From Burkholderia sp. WSM2232 (lineage in GTDB: Bacteria > Pseudomonadota > Gammaproteobacteria > Burkholderiales > Burkholderiaceae): a stretch of DNA of 64,000 nucleotides. Shown piece after piece: positions 27,224 through 35,767 of this stretch. The stretch spans positions 62,001-126,000 of the forward strand of contig NZ_AWZV01000008.1 in assembly GCF_000472545.1 (NCBI RefSeq), read 5' to 3'. Numbering within the stretch: position 1 is the first letter of the stretch; each line of letters opens with the position of its first letter. Both the position numbers and the translations under genes were made by a program. The notes below the pieces were generated by a model that did not search any database, had not been told where the DNA came from, and saw only the letters and a program-made list of their open reading frames with translations.

Positions 27224-29274
27224 GCGAGCGGTCCCTGGTCGTTGGCTTCGTGAGTGGGCAGAGGGCTGCCGTGGCTATCGCGAGTCCTGTCGCCGTCGGC
27301 GGCGTCCTTGCCCTTGCCGTTGTCATCTTGCGGCATCGCGCCGCGCGCTGTGCCGCGTGCCGCAAGCTGCGCTTCGTAGCTGGCCCGCGCGTCGCGCACG
27401 CCCGCTCGGGGCGATACTTCGGGCACCGCGACTTCCCACCAACAGCCGCCCTCTGCCGTGGTGCGCGCCGGGTCGGTGTCAATGCTGATCACGTACGTGC
27501 GGTCCGCCGCGCGTGCGCGTTGCAGCGCGGCCTCGAGTTCGGCGATATTCGCCGCGTGTTCGGCGTGCGCGCCGAGGGCTCGCGCGTGCGCGGCAAAGTC
27601 GATGCGCGGCGCGCCAAGCGGCCCCTGTCTGCAGTCGTCGAGCAGATTGTTGAACGGCGCGCCGCCGCATGCCTGCTGCAAGCGGTTGATGCAGCCGTAG
27701 CCGCGATTGTCGAGCACCACCACGATCAGCTTCGCGCCCAGCATGACGGAAGTGGCAATCTCGCTGTTCATCATCAGATAGCTGCCGTCGCCTACCATCA
27801 CGATCACTTCGCGCTCGGGGCGCGCGAGTTTCGCGCCGAGCCCGCCGGCAATTTCATAGCCCATGCACGAGTAGCCGTATTCGACGTGATACGCGCCCGG
27901 CACTGCGGCATGCCACAGCTTGTGCAATTCCGCGGGCAAGGTGCCCGCCGCGCAGACCACGATGTCGTGCGTGGGCGAGTCGGCACTGGACCTTTGCACC
28001 GCGCCGATCACGTCGCCCTCGTAGGGCAGCACGGCCTGGTGCTGCGGCGCGTGGGTGAGCGCCTGTACCGCGTCGCGCCAGCTCGCCGCGAGTTCGCGGG
28101 CGCGTGCAGTCCACGCGCGGTCCGCATGCCAGTCATGCAAACCCGCGTTGAGGGCGTCGAGCGCGAGGTGCGCGTCGGCCTGCACCACCTGAGCGCGATG
28201 CTTGAGGCCGTCGAACGCATTGGCATTGATGCCGATTACGTGCGCCTGCGTGAAAAGCGAGTTCGACCCGGTCGTGAAGTCCTGCAGGCGCGTGCCGAGC
28301 GCGAGCACGCAGTCGGCCTCGCGCGCGAGTGCGTTGGCGCCAGGCGAGCCCGTTACGCCCAATGCGCCGGCGTTCAGCGGATCGTCCCATGCGAGAGCAC
28401 CTTTGCCCGCCTGCGTTTCGGCTACCGGAATGCCGTGCGCGGCGGCAAAGCGTTGCAGTGCCTCGCTCGCGCGGCCGTACAGCACGCCGCCGCCCGCGAC
28501 GATCAGCGGGCGCCGCGCATGCCGCAAACGCTCTATCGCGGCGCCGATCTCGTCGGCGCGCGGCGCAGGCGAGTAAAACGTCACTACGCGCGGCGCGAAG
28601 AAATCGGCGGGGAAGTCGAACGCCTGCGCTTGCACGTCTTGCGGCAATGCGAGCGTGACCGGGCCGCAGGAAGCCGCATCGGTGAGCACGCGCAGCGCGC
28701 GCGGCAGCGCACTCAATAATTGCGCGGGATGGACGATTCGATCGAAGTAGCGCGACACGGGCCTGAACGCATCGTTGGCGGAAACGCCGCCGTCGCGCGC
28801 ATCTTCGAGTTGCTGTAAGACCGGGTCCGGCGCCCGCGAGACGAAAATGTCGCCCGGCAACAGCAGCACCGGCAGACGGTTCACGTGCGCGAGCGCTGCC
28901 GCAGTCAGCAGATTGGTTGCGCCCGGGCCGATGGACGTGGTGACCGCCATCATGCGGCGGCGAAAATGCGCCTTCGCGTACGCAATCGCGCTATGCGCCA
29001 TTGCCTGTTCGTTATGTGCGCGCAGCGTCGGCAATGCGTCGCGATGCTGATACAGCGCTTCGCCCATGCCCGCCACGTTGCCATGACCGAAGATTGCGAA
29101 CACGCCGCCAAAGAGCGGCTCGGTGCCGAGGCCGTCTTCTGTCGTGACGCGTTGCGCAGCCAGATAACGCACGAGCGCCTGCGCGGTGGTCAGGCGCAGC
29201 GTGCCGCCCGCGACAGCGCCGCCTGATACTTCTTCGTCATGCTCGTCCCGATGCTCTGAAAAGCGCTGATTCAT
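27220..29274 (-). CDS. iolD: 3D-(3,5/4)-trihydroxycyclohexane-1,2-dione hydrolase
   Basis: ThDP-dependent ring-opening enzyme of inositol catabolism, yielding 5-deoxy-glucuronate. 684 residues from the ATG at 29274, which overlaps the iolC stop (ATGA). The frame is open to 30168, but that part is antisense-frame noise inside iolC. The catalytic glutamate is in TLRAHNEQAMAHSA, the ThDP/Mg motif is GDGSYLMMNSEIATS...DNRGYG, and the N-terminal VRYLAAQ...PLFGGVFAIFGHGNV is family-specific. The last ~35 residues form a hydrophilic tail not expected in the family. Confidence 0.95.
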   Translation of the reverse strand: MNQRFSEHRDEHDEEVSGGAVAGGTLRLTTAQALVRYLAAQRVTTEDGLGTEPLFGGVFAIFGHGNVAGMGEALYQHRDALPTLRAHNEQAMAHSAIAYAKAHFRRRMMAVTTSIGPGATNLLTAAALAHVNRLPVLLLPGDIFVSRAPDPVLQQLEDARDGGVSANDAFRPVSRYFDRIVHPAQLLSALPRALRVLTDAASCGPVTLALPQDVQAQAFDFPADFFAPRVVTFYSPAPRADEIGAAIERLRHARRPLIVAGGGVLYGRASEALQRFAAAHGIPVAETQAGKGALAWDDPLNAGALGVTGSPGANALAREADCVLALGTRLQDFTTGSNSLFTQAHVIGINANAFDGLKHRAQVVQADAHLALDALNAGLHDWHADRAWTARARELAASWRDAVQALTHAPQHQAVLPYEGDVIGAVQRSSADSPTHDIVVCAAGTLPAELHKLWHAAVPGAYHVEYGYSCMGYEIAGGLGAKLARPEREVIVMVGDGSYLMMNSEIATSVMLGAKLIVVVLDNRGYGCINRLQQACGGAPFNNLLDDCRQGPLGAPRIDFAAHARALGAHAEHAANIAELEAALQRARAADRTYVISIDTDPARTTAEGGCWWEVAVPEVSPRAGVRDARASYEAQLAARGTARGAMPQDDNGKGKDAADGDRTRDSHGSPLPTHEANDQGPLA

Positions 29275-31340
29275 GCAGCTTGCTCCTGATGAACGTGCGT
29301 ATTCGCGTCGCGTTCGGCGGCAGCGGATTCGCGCGCCGCGCGCCACGATGCGATCAGTGTTTCGAAGATGCGGCGCACGCGCGCAATCAATTCGTCGTCG
29401 CCGATTTCGCCTGCGAGCCATGCATGGCTCGGCTCGTGAAAGATGGTGCGGCCCACGGTGAAGCCGCGGCATGTGGACGAGCGCGCCGCCGCGCGAAAGC
29501 CATCGTTCAACTGCTCGACGCCCGCCGACAAACCGAGCAGCACTACGCCGCGGCAATACGGATCGCGCTCGGCAATCAGCGCGTCGACCTGGCGCCACTG
29601 CGCGGTATCCATCGGCTCGAGCTTCCACCATTCGGGGTAGATGCCGATGTTGTAGAGCCGCTTCAACGCGCGGTACACGACGTTGGGGCCTTGCGGCAGG
29701 CTCGCGTGCTTCGGCGGAATCACTTCGAGCAGCAATTCGTGACCGCTCGCCTGGGTCGCGTCGTAGAGCGCACGCAATTGCGCTTCCTGTTCGAGACGCT
29801 GTTCGATCGGTTCGTCGGGATGGAATTGCACGAGGCACTTCGCGACATGCTCGCGCGGCCATGTCGCGAGCGTCGTGCCCACCGAGCGGCCGTGATCGAA
29901 CACGAGCGGCACCGAGCCCGGCAATTCGACCGGGCGGCCGATCCACCAGTCGCGGCCGGTCGCGGCATTGAGCGCGTCCTGGCCATAACGGTCGTCGATC
30001 AGTACGCCGATGCGCCCTTGCAGGCCCAGCGCGCTTTCGGTTTGCGCGACCGCTTCGACGAACAGGCCCTTGAGCCGCGCGATACGCGTCTCGCTGGCGC
30101 CCGTCTGCTGCGCCAGTTCGAAGAACTGATTGCGATGGTCGAACGCAAAGCCGAGTACTTCGTTCCATTGCTGGCGCGCGGGCGTTACGCGATGCAGGCG
30201 CGCGAGAGTCGCGTCGCGATCCGGGCGGCGCATGCGTTCGGGATCGGCCTTCGCCTCGCGCAGGAAATAGTCGAGTTCGGCGGGCGTCGGCATGGCCGGC
30301 GCACAGGCGTGGCGAGATACGACCAGCGCGCCGCTGGCATTCGCGGCGCGCGCGCAGGCTTCAAGTGGTTGATCGCGCAACCATCCGGAGAGAAAGCCGG
30401 AGGCGAACGCGTCGCCCGCGCCGAGCACATTCAGCACCTCCACTTCCACGCCCCCGTGGACCGGCAGCTCATCGAGCGAGGCGGGCACGTTGCCGTCGAT
30501 GATCTGGCAGCCCATCGGTCCGCGCTTGAGCACGAGCGTGGCCGGCGTGAGCGTACGCACCATCGCGAGCGCGTCCACCAGTTCGCTCTTGCCGCCGGCA
30601 ATGCGAAACTCTTCCTCGGTGCCTATCACCAGATCGAACAGCGGCAAAATGCTATGCAAATGCGCGGTGACGCCCTCGCTCGCGACAAAGCGTGTCTCGC
30701 CGTCCGCTTTACCCGTGAGACCCCACAGCACCGGGCGATAGTCGATGTCGAGCACGGTGCGCACCTGGTTGCGCCGCGCGTAATCCAGCGCGCGGCGGCT
30801 CGTGCGGTTCACCTGTTCGGTGGAAAAGTGCGTGCCGGTAATCAGCAGCGCTTTGGACGAAGCAATGAACGCCTCGTCGAAGTCGGCTTCGTCCACGGCC
30901 ATGTCGGCGCAATTCTCGCGGTAGAAGATAAGCGGGAATGTGTCGCGGTCCTTCAGTCCGAGCAGCACGAGTGCGGTGAGGCGGTCGTGATCGACGCGCA
31001 CGTGGCTCACGTCGCAGCCTTCCCGCATCAATGTTTCGGTCAGAAAGCGGCCCATGTGGTCGTTGCCGACGCGCGCGAGCATGGCCGCCGTGAGCCCGAG
31101 CCGCGCGCAACCAAATACAATGTTCGCCGACGAACCGCCGAGATACTTCGCGAAGCTCGACACGTCCTCGAGGCGCGCGCCGACCTGCTGCGCGTACAGA
31201 TCGACGGCGAGGCGGCCAAGGCACACGATGTCGCGGCTGCGGCCCGGCGCGAAGCGGCTGGCGCCGTTGCTGCCGGACGCGCCCGCGGTTTCGTCCTCGC
31301 TCTGCACGGGCGTGCCGCTGAATGTACTGGAATGAGCCAT
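29271..31340 (-). CDS. iolC: 5-dehydro-2-deoxygluconokinase fused to DUF2090 domain
   Basis: 689 residues, two domains. Residues about 37-350 form a PfkB-family kinase (CLGRLAVDLYAQQ, FAKYLGGSSANIVFG, and the signature NVLGAGDAFASGFLSG) that phosphorylates 5-dehydro-2-deoxygluconate. Residues about 375-680 are a DUF2090 domain (EVLGFAFDHRNQFFELAQ, LLLEVIPPKH, YPEWWKLEP). This fusion is common in proteobacterial iol loci, where DUF2090 has been proposed to supply the aldolase step instead of IolJ; consistent with that, no iolJ-like gene lies here. The product of the pair would be dihydroxyacetone phosphate plus malonate semialdehyde. It overlaps iolD by ATGA. Confidence 0.93.
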   Translation of the reverse strand: MAHSSTFSGTPVQSEDETAGASGSNGASRFAPGRSRDIVCLGRLAVDLYAQQVGARLEDVSSFAKYLGGSSANIVFGCARLGLTAAMLARVGNDHMGRFLTETLMREGCDVSHVRVDHDRLTALVLLGLKDRDTFPLIFYRENCADMAVDEADFDEAFIASSKALLITGTHFSTEQVNRTSRRALDYARRNQVRTVLDIDYRPVLWGLTGKADGETRFVASEGVTAHLHSILPLFDLVIGTEEEFRIAGGKSELVDALAMVRTLTPATLVLKRGPMGCQIIDGNVPASLDELPVHGGVEVEVLNVLGAGDAFASGFLSGWLRDQPLEACARAANASGALVVSRHACAPAMPTPAELDYFLREAKADPERMRRPDRDATLARLHRVTPARQQWNEVLGFAFDHRNQFFELAQQTGASETRIARLKGLFVEAVAQTESALGLQGRIGVLIDDRYGQDALNAATGRDWWIGRPVELPGSVPLVFDHGRSVGTTLATWPREHVAKCLVQFHPDEPIEQRLEQEAQLRALYDATQASGHELLLEVIPPKHASLPQGPNVVYRALKRLYNIGIYPEWWKLEPMDTAQWRQVDALIAERDPYCRGVVLLGLSAGVEQLNDGFRAAARSSTCRGFTVGRTIFHEPSHAWLAGEIGDDELIARVRRIFETLIASWRAARESAAAERDANTHVHQEQAA

Positions 31341-31403
31341 GAATACCCCTGAGTGACGGAGCGCGGCGAGCGGCGCGAGGTCGGCCGCCGCCGCGCGAAT
31401 GAA

Positions 31404-32279
31404 TCAGATGGTTGCGCCTTCGAGTTCGCCGATCATCTTCTGCATCTCGGCGCCGCCCGCCATCATGTCGAGTACTTCGTCCTTGCTGATGGTCTCCTTG
31501 GTGAACGTGCCGAGCGATTTGCCGCGATTGAGCAGCGTGAACGAGTCGCCAATCGGGTAAGCGTGGTGCACGTTGTGCGTGATGAAAATCACCGAGATGC
31601 CTTTTGCGCGTGCCTTGTGAATCAGCTTGAGCACGTTGAAGCTCTGCTTCACGCCGAGGGCGGCGGTCGGTTCGTCGAGAATCAGCACGCGCGCGCCGAA
31701 GTGGATGGCGCGCGCTATCGCAAGGCACTGTTTCTCGCCACCCGACATGGTGCCGATAGGCTGATGCGGGTCGCGCACGTGGATGCCCATTTCGGCGAGC
31801 TTGTCGCGCGCGGTGGTGGCGCTCGTTTCCAGGTCCATGACGTTCAGGAAACCAAACAGTTTTTTCTGCGGTTCGCGCCCCATGAAGAAGTTGCGTGCGA
31901 CGGACAGAAGCGGCACGAGTGCGAGGTCCTGATAGACGGTGGCAATGCCGAGATCGAGCGCGTCTTTCGGCGACTCGAACAGCACCGGCTTGCCGTCGAC
32001 CAGATACTGGCCCGACGACGGTTGATGCACGCCGGCGAGTGTCTTGATGAGCGTCGATTTGCCCGCGCCGTTGTCGCCGAGCAGACAGTGCACTTCGCCG
32101 CGCTTCAGGCGCAAGGTTACGCCGCTCAGGGCGATGACCTTGCCGAAGTACTTGCTGACGTCTTCCAGCGCGAGGATCACATCGTCGTGGGGCGCTGCCG
32201 CTGTTGCTGCTGTTCCCGCTGACGAGCCGGTCGTCATGCTGTTCGCCGCGCCGTTAGTCACATTGCTGGTATCGGACAT
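31404..32279 (-). CDS. sugar/inositol ABC transporter ATP-binding protein
   Basis: 291 residues, a single nucleotide-binding domain (FrcA-type) rather than the duplicated RbsA/MglA type. Walker [13 protein letters not shown], signature [15 protein letters not shown], Walker [12 protein letters not shown] and H-loop [11 protein letters not shown] are all canonical. The first ~30 residues are a Thr/Ala-rich leader. It is 12 bp downstream of the permease gene and 63 bp upstream of iolC, so it is part of the inositol operon; myo-inositol is the likely substrate by context. Confidence 0.92.
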   Translation of the reverse strand: MSDTSNVTNGAANSMTTGSSAGTAATAAAPHDDVILALEDVSKYFGKVIALSGVTLRLKRGEVHCLLGDNGAGKSTLIKTLAGVHQPSSGQYLVDGKPVLFESPKDALDLGIATVYQDLALVPLLSVARNFFMGREPQKKLFGFLNVMDLETSATTARDKLAEMGIHVRDPHQPIGTMSGGEKQCLAIARAIHFGARVLILDEPTAALGVKQSFNVLKLIHKARAKGISVIFITHNVHHAYPIGDSFTLLNRGKSLGTFTKETISKDEVLDMMAGGAEMQKMIGELEGATI

Positions 32280-32291
32280 GTCTCTCTCCTT

Positions 32292-33455
32292 TTACGATTG
32301 CGACACGCGACGGCGCACATAGTGATTGAACAGCACCGCGATCAGCAGCATGACGCCGAGGAACACGCGGAACCAGTCGGAACTCACGTTCGTATAGGTA
32401 ATGCCGATCTGCACCACGCCGAAGATCAGCGCGCCGAAGCAGGCGCCGACCACCGATCCGTAGCCGCCCGTCAGCAGGGTTCCGCCGATCACGGCGGCGA
32501 TGATCGCTTCGAACTCCTTCTGCAAGCCGCGGTCGGCCGCCGCCGAGCCGATGTCGCACACTTGCAGCACGGCGAACAGGCACGAGCAGAAGGCGGTCAG
32601 CACGAACAGCAGGATCTTCACGCGGCGCACCGGAATACCCACGTTCTTTGCCGCATTGGCGTCACCGCCCACCGCAAGAATCCAGTTGCCGGCGCGCGTT
32701 TTAGCGAGTACGAACGCGCAGATCGCGGCCAGTGCGAACCACCACAGAATCACCTTCGGAATGCCGGGCACGAGCGCGTGGCCGTTATCGAGCAGTGTGC
32801 CGATGCCGTGATGCGCGAGCATCGTGAAGAGCCCTCGCAGCGCGACGCCGTGAAAGAGCGTGTTGGCGAGCCAGTCCTGCTGGGCGAGATCGCCTACGCC
32901 GGAGACGATGGTGCGGTCCGCGAACATGATGGACAGCGCGAGCGTGAGGCCGCGCAGAATGAACAGGAAGGCGAGCGTGACGATGAACGAAGGCAATCGC
33001 GTCCGCATCACCAGATAGCCGTTGAGCGCGCCCAGCAGCATGGAGCCGGCGAATGCAAACAGGATCGCGAGCGAAATCGGCCAGTGGAAATAGACGGTGG
33101 GAATCGCGACCATCATGCCGGCAAAGCCGATCATCGAGCCTATGGAGAGATCGAACTCGCCTGCGATCATCAGCAGGCACGCGCCCACCGCGAGAATGCC
33201 GAGATACGCGGACACCTGCGACCAGTTCATCACGCCGTCGAGATTGAACATGCCGGAGCTGCCGGCGGTCAGCGCGAAAACCAGAAACACCAGTACCGCA
33301 CCGGAAATCGCGGCGAATTCGGGGCGGTTCAGCAAGTGACCGAACCAGGACTCCTTGCGCACGCGCTCGTCGGTCTCGGGGCGCGACGCCGCGTTGTGCG
33401 CAGCGGCGCTGTTCGAGTCGACGTGCGGCGGGAAGTGTTTGCCTGCTACACCCAT
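32292..33455 (-). CDS. sugar/inositol ABC transporter permease
   Basis: 387 residues from the ATG at 33455, set by AAGGAG before it; the longer frame to 34634 is noise inside the binding-protein gene. RbsC/FrcC-type permease with about 9-10 membrane segments. Conserved stretches are LMIAGEFDLSIGSMIGFAGM, LPSFIVTLAFLFILRGLTL, ILAVGGDANAAKNVGIPVRRVK and the EAA-like AVIGGTLLTGGYGSVVGACFGALIFG. Works with the adjacent ATPase and binding protein. A 140-bp gap separates it from the binding-protein gene, which could allow different expression levels. Confidence 0.93.
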   Translation of the reverse strand: MGVAGKHFPPHVDSNSAAAHNAASRPETDERVRKESWFGHLLNRPEFAAISGAVLVFLVFALTAGSSGMFNLDGVMNWSQVSAYLGILAVGACLLMIAGEFDLSIGSMIGFAGMMVAIPTVYFHWPISLAILFAFAGSMLLGALNGYLVMRTRLPSFIVTLAFLFILRGLTLALSIMFADRTIVSGVGDLAQQDWLANTLFHGVALRGLFTMLAHHGIGTLLDNGHALVPGIPKVILWWFALAAICAFVLAKTRAGNWILAVGGDANAAKNVGIPVRRVKILLFVLTAFCSCLFAVLQVCDIGSAAADRGLQKEFEAIIAAVIGGTLLTGGYGSVVGACFGALIFGVVQIGITYTNVSSDWFRVFLGVMLLIAVLFNHYVRRRVSQS

Positions 33456-33595
33456 GATGTCTCCTTTATGCCGGCTATGCGTCCGGGCAGCGGGAATGCG
33501 GTGCGGGAACGACAACCGGTGAAATGCGCGCCGGCGGCGAAGTTGTGTGGCGAAAGCGTTGCCCGCCGCGCGCGCGTGACTACGAGGAAAAAGAA

Positions 33596-34642
33596 TCAGC
33601 GGTACTGCCCGGCGTATTTGATGACCTTGTCGAGGTTGTCCTTCGTGATGAAGCCCGGACCCGAGCGAATGTTCTTCGGTCCATACGACGGCGCGAGGCC
33701 GTATGTGGCAAGCCGTGCCTTGAATTTCGGATTCGCTTCGAGCAACTGGCGGATCTTCGCGGGGTCGGTCGTGTGCTCTTTCTTCACGATGGCGAGCACG
33801 GCGACCGGAATATAGCCCTGCAAATAGGGCTGCTGATCGATCGCGAACTGGATCGTGCCGTTCTGGATGGCCTTGGCGATGTCGTCGGAGAAATCGAACG
33901 TGCAGAAATAGATCTTGCCCGCAAGGCCCATTTGCTGGACCGCTTTCAGGGTAGCGGAGGCGGGCGTCGGTCCGAGCGTGAGAATCGCGCCGGTGTTCGG
34001 ATGGTTGCGCAAATAGGCGCTGACCTTCGACTGAATCTCGGTCGGGTCCTGGCCGGAGTCGATGGTGGACGCCTTGTAGTCGACACCGATTGCGTCCGCG
34101 AAGCCGCGGCAGCGGTCGAAAGAAACGGTGTTGGTCGCAAGGTGATTCACGCACAGAAACGACTTCACGCCCGCGGCTTTTGCTTTCTCGCCCGCGGCTT
34201 TGCCCGCGACGTATTCCGGTTGCCCGACGTGCATGATCGCGCCGAGTTGCGCGCTCTGTTCCTCGGTGCCCGAGTTGATCGTGACGAGCGGGATTTTTTT
34301 CGCGGTGACCTTGTTGATGGAACTCTTCAACACGTCGTAATCGGCGATGGTGACGATCACGCCGTCGTAGTTGCGCGCGGCGGCCTGTTCGACGAGGCGC
34401 GCCATGTCGGCAATATCGCCGTTCGGCGGGTTGCGGTAGTCGGTCTCGACGTTGAAGTCCTCGTCGGCCTGCTTGATTGCATTCTTGATGGTGTTCCACC
34501 ACGAATCGGAGTCCGGCGCGTGGCTGATCAGCACGAAATGACCGTCGGCCGCGCGGGCGGCCGAGGCCGCTGCGAATCCCGTCGCCAACGTCAAAGCCGT
34601 CACCAGAATCCTGAGCGTAGCCTTGCCCTTGCAAAGTCTCAT
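33596..34642 (-). CDS. periplasmic sugar/inositol-binding protein of ABC transporter
   Basis: 348 residues, type I periplasmic binding protein. A Sec signal peptide covers about residues 1-31 (cleavage after ASAARA). The mature start DGHFVLISHAPDSDSWWNTIKNAIKQA, MARLVEQAAARNYDGVIVTIADYD, and FDRCRGFADAIGV are typical of ribose/inositol binders. First gene of the minus-strand inositol operon; its start is 126 bp from the IolR operator-like palindrome. Because it heads an iol operon, myo-inositol is the likely ligand. Confidence 0.93.
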   Translation of the reverse strand: MRLCKGKATLRILVTALTLATGFAAASAARAADGHFVLISHAPDSDSWWNTIKNAIKQADEDFNVETDYRNPPNGDIADMARLVEQAAARNYDGVIVTIADYDVLKSSINKVTAKKIPLVTINSGTEEQSAQLGAIMHVGQPEYVAGKAAGEKAKAAGVKSFLCVNHLATNTVSFDRCRGFADAIGVDYKASTIDSGQDPTEIQSKVSAYLRNHPNTGAILTLGPTPASATLKAVQQMGLAGKIYFCTFDFSDDIAKAIQNGTIQFAIDQQPYLQGYIPVAVLAIVKKEHTTDPAKIRQLLEANPKFKARLATYGLAPSYGPKNIRSGPGFITKDNLDKVIKYAGQYR

Positions 34643-34752
34643 GTCTCCACCTTTCTCGGTCTGTCGTTATTGAAAGGAGCGACGCACGTCCGCCGAAGCG
34701 CCATCGCTCACGACCAAGATTAGGTCATCTTCCGGGGTGGTGCAATAGAAAT

Positions 34753-34763
34753 TTCACCGTGAA
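34753..34763. promoter_or_regulatory. small palindrome next to iol operator
   Basis: TTCAC-C-GTGAA, a 5-1-5 palindrome five bases from the GGAA-N6-TTCC site. It may be a second recognition element of the same control region. Weak on its own. Confidence 0.3.
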
Positions 34764-34767
34764 TAAA

Positions 34768-34787
34768 AATGGAAAATGCATTCCATT
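34768..34787. promoter_or_regulatory. IolR operator, GGAA-N6-TTCC
   Basis: A perfect 7-6-7 palindrome, AATGGAA-AATGCA-TTCCATT. Its core is GGAA-N6-TTCC (34771-34784), the motif reported for the RpiR-type IolR of Sinorhizobium meliloti upstream of its iol genes. It lies between the divergent transporter-iolCDEB and iolR-iolG units and abuts the iolR promoter (the -10 at 34804 places the -35 region on it), so binding could repress both directions. Confidence 0.8.
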
Positions 34788-34803
34788 TATGCGATGTGCT
34801 GCC

Positions 34804-34809
34804 TATAAT
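34804..34809 (+). promoter_or_regulatory. -10 element of iolR
   Basis: Perfect TATAAT. Seventeen bases upstream the right half of the operator (TTCCAT at 34781) occupies the -35 position, implying autoregulation. Confidence 0.6.
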
Positions 34810-34885
34810 CGGCAACGTCAACAGGCCGTGCGGCGCGTGTTGGAAAGCGTCTGCCGCACTGCGATAAAGCACCGAAGAGAGAGCC

Positions 34886-35767
34886 ATGGCGGACGAGAGC
34901 ACCGAAGAAGCGCAGAGCGTCGAAGAATTGATGCAGCGCATCGCGGAAAACTACGAGGCGCTGCCGCGTCAGTTGAAAAACGTCGCGACGTATATCGAGC
35001 AGCATCGCGCGAGCGTGATGGTGGATCGCACGAGCGACATTGCCGCGAGCTGCGGGGTGCATCCGTCGGCGGTGGTGCGCTTTGCGCAGCGCTTCGGCTT
35101 TTCTGGTTTCTCCGATCTGCAGGCGGTGTTTCGTCAGGCGTACACGGGGCAGGGTGCGTCCTCGTCGAGTTATCAGCAGCGTATCCGAAAGTTGATCGAC
35201 GAGAAGCCGGGTGCGCTGTCAGGCGGTGCGGTGGCGCGCGAATTCATTGCGGCTTCGCGCGGCGGTCTTGAAGAACTCGAAGCGGGGCTCGACGACAAGC
35301 AGTTCGACGCCGCCGTGAAAATGCTGCAACAGGCGGAGAACATCTATGTGATCGGCGTGCGGCGTTCGTTTCCGGTGGCGAGCTACATTGTCTATGCGCT
35401 GCAGCACACGCCCAAGCGCGTGCATCTCGTGTCCGGTTTCGGCGGCATGTATCGCGAGCAGATTCGCAGCGTGAAGAAGGGCGACGTGGTGATTGCGATC
35501 AGTTTCGCGCCGTATGCGAAAGAAACGCAGTATTGTCTGCGCATTGCGCATCACCATCAGGCGAAGACACTGGTTATTACGGATAGCCAACTATCTCCGC
35601 TCGCGCGCTACGCCAGCACGCAACTGTATGTGAAAGAGGGCAGCGCGTTCGCGTTCCGCTCGCTGACCAGCACCATCTGCCTGTGCCAGGCGCTTTTCAT
35701 CGCGCTTGCGTACAAGCTCGAACTGAACGTAGAAGAAGCCAAAGACACTGGAGGATACGATGACTGA
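34886..35767 (+). CDS. iolR: RpiR-family transcriptional regulator of inositol genes
   Basis: 293 residues. The N-terminal HTH_6 domain (LMQRIAENYEALPRQLKNVATYIEQH ... TSDIAASCGVHPSAVVRFAQRFGFSGFSDLQ) spans about residues 13-80. The SIS sugar-phosphate-binding domain (ENIYVIGVRRSFPVASYIVYAL, KGDVVIAISFAPYAKET, KTLVITDSQLSPLARYA) covers about residues 145-270. The likely effector is an inositol-pathway phosphate such as 2-deoxy-5-keto-gluconate-6-phosphate (inference). Divergent from the transporter/iolCDEB operon and overlapping iolG by 8 bp; the GGAA-N6-TTCC site upstream fits it. Confidence 0.9.
   Translation: MADESTEEAQSVEELMQRIAENYEALPRQLKNVATYIEQHRASVMVDRTSDIAASCGVHPSAVVRFAQRFGFSGFSDLQAVFRQAYTGQGASSSSYQQRIRKLIDEKPGALSGGAVAREFIAASRGGLEELEAGLDDKQFDAAVKMLQQAENIYVIGVRRSFPVASYIVYALQHTPKRVHLVSGFGGMYREQIRSVKKGDVVIAISFAPYAKETQYCLRIAHHHQAKTLVITDSQLSPLARYASTQLYVKEGSAFAFRSLTSTICLCQALFIALAYKLELNVEEAKDTGGYDD

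Noticed and set aside
29275..30168. 298-codon N-terminal extension of iolD
   Set aside because: Lies in another frame of iolC and is low-complexity Arg-rich; the conserved IolD N-terminus begins at 29274.
29280..31352. 690-codon plus-strand frame exactly opposite iolC
   Set aside because: Striking length, but composition is Arg/Ala/His-rich and it mirrors iolC codon by codon; iolC has full kinase and DUF2090 motifs.
33456..34634. Upstream extension of the inositol permease frame
   Set aside because: Overlaps the binding-protein gene in another frame; a strong ribosome site fixes the start at 33455.
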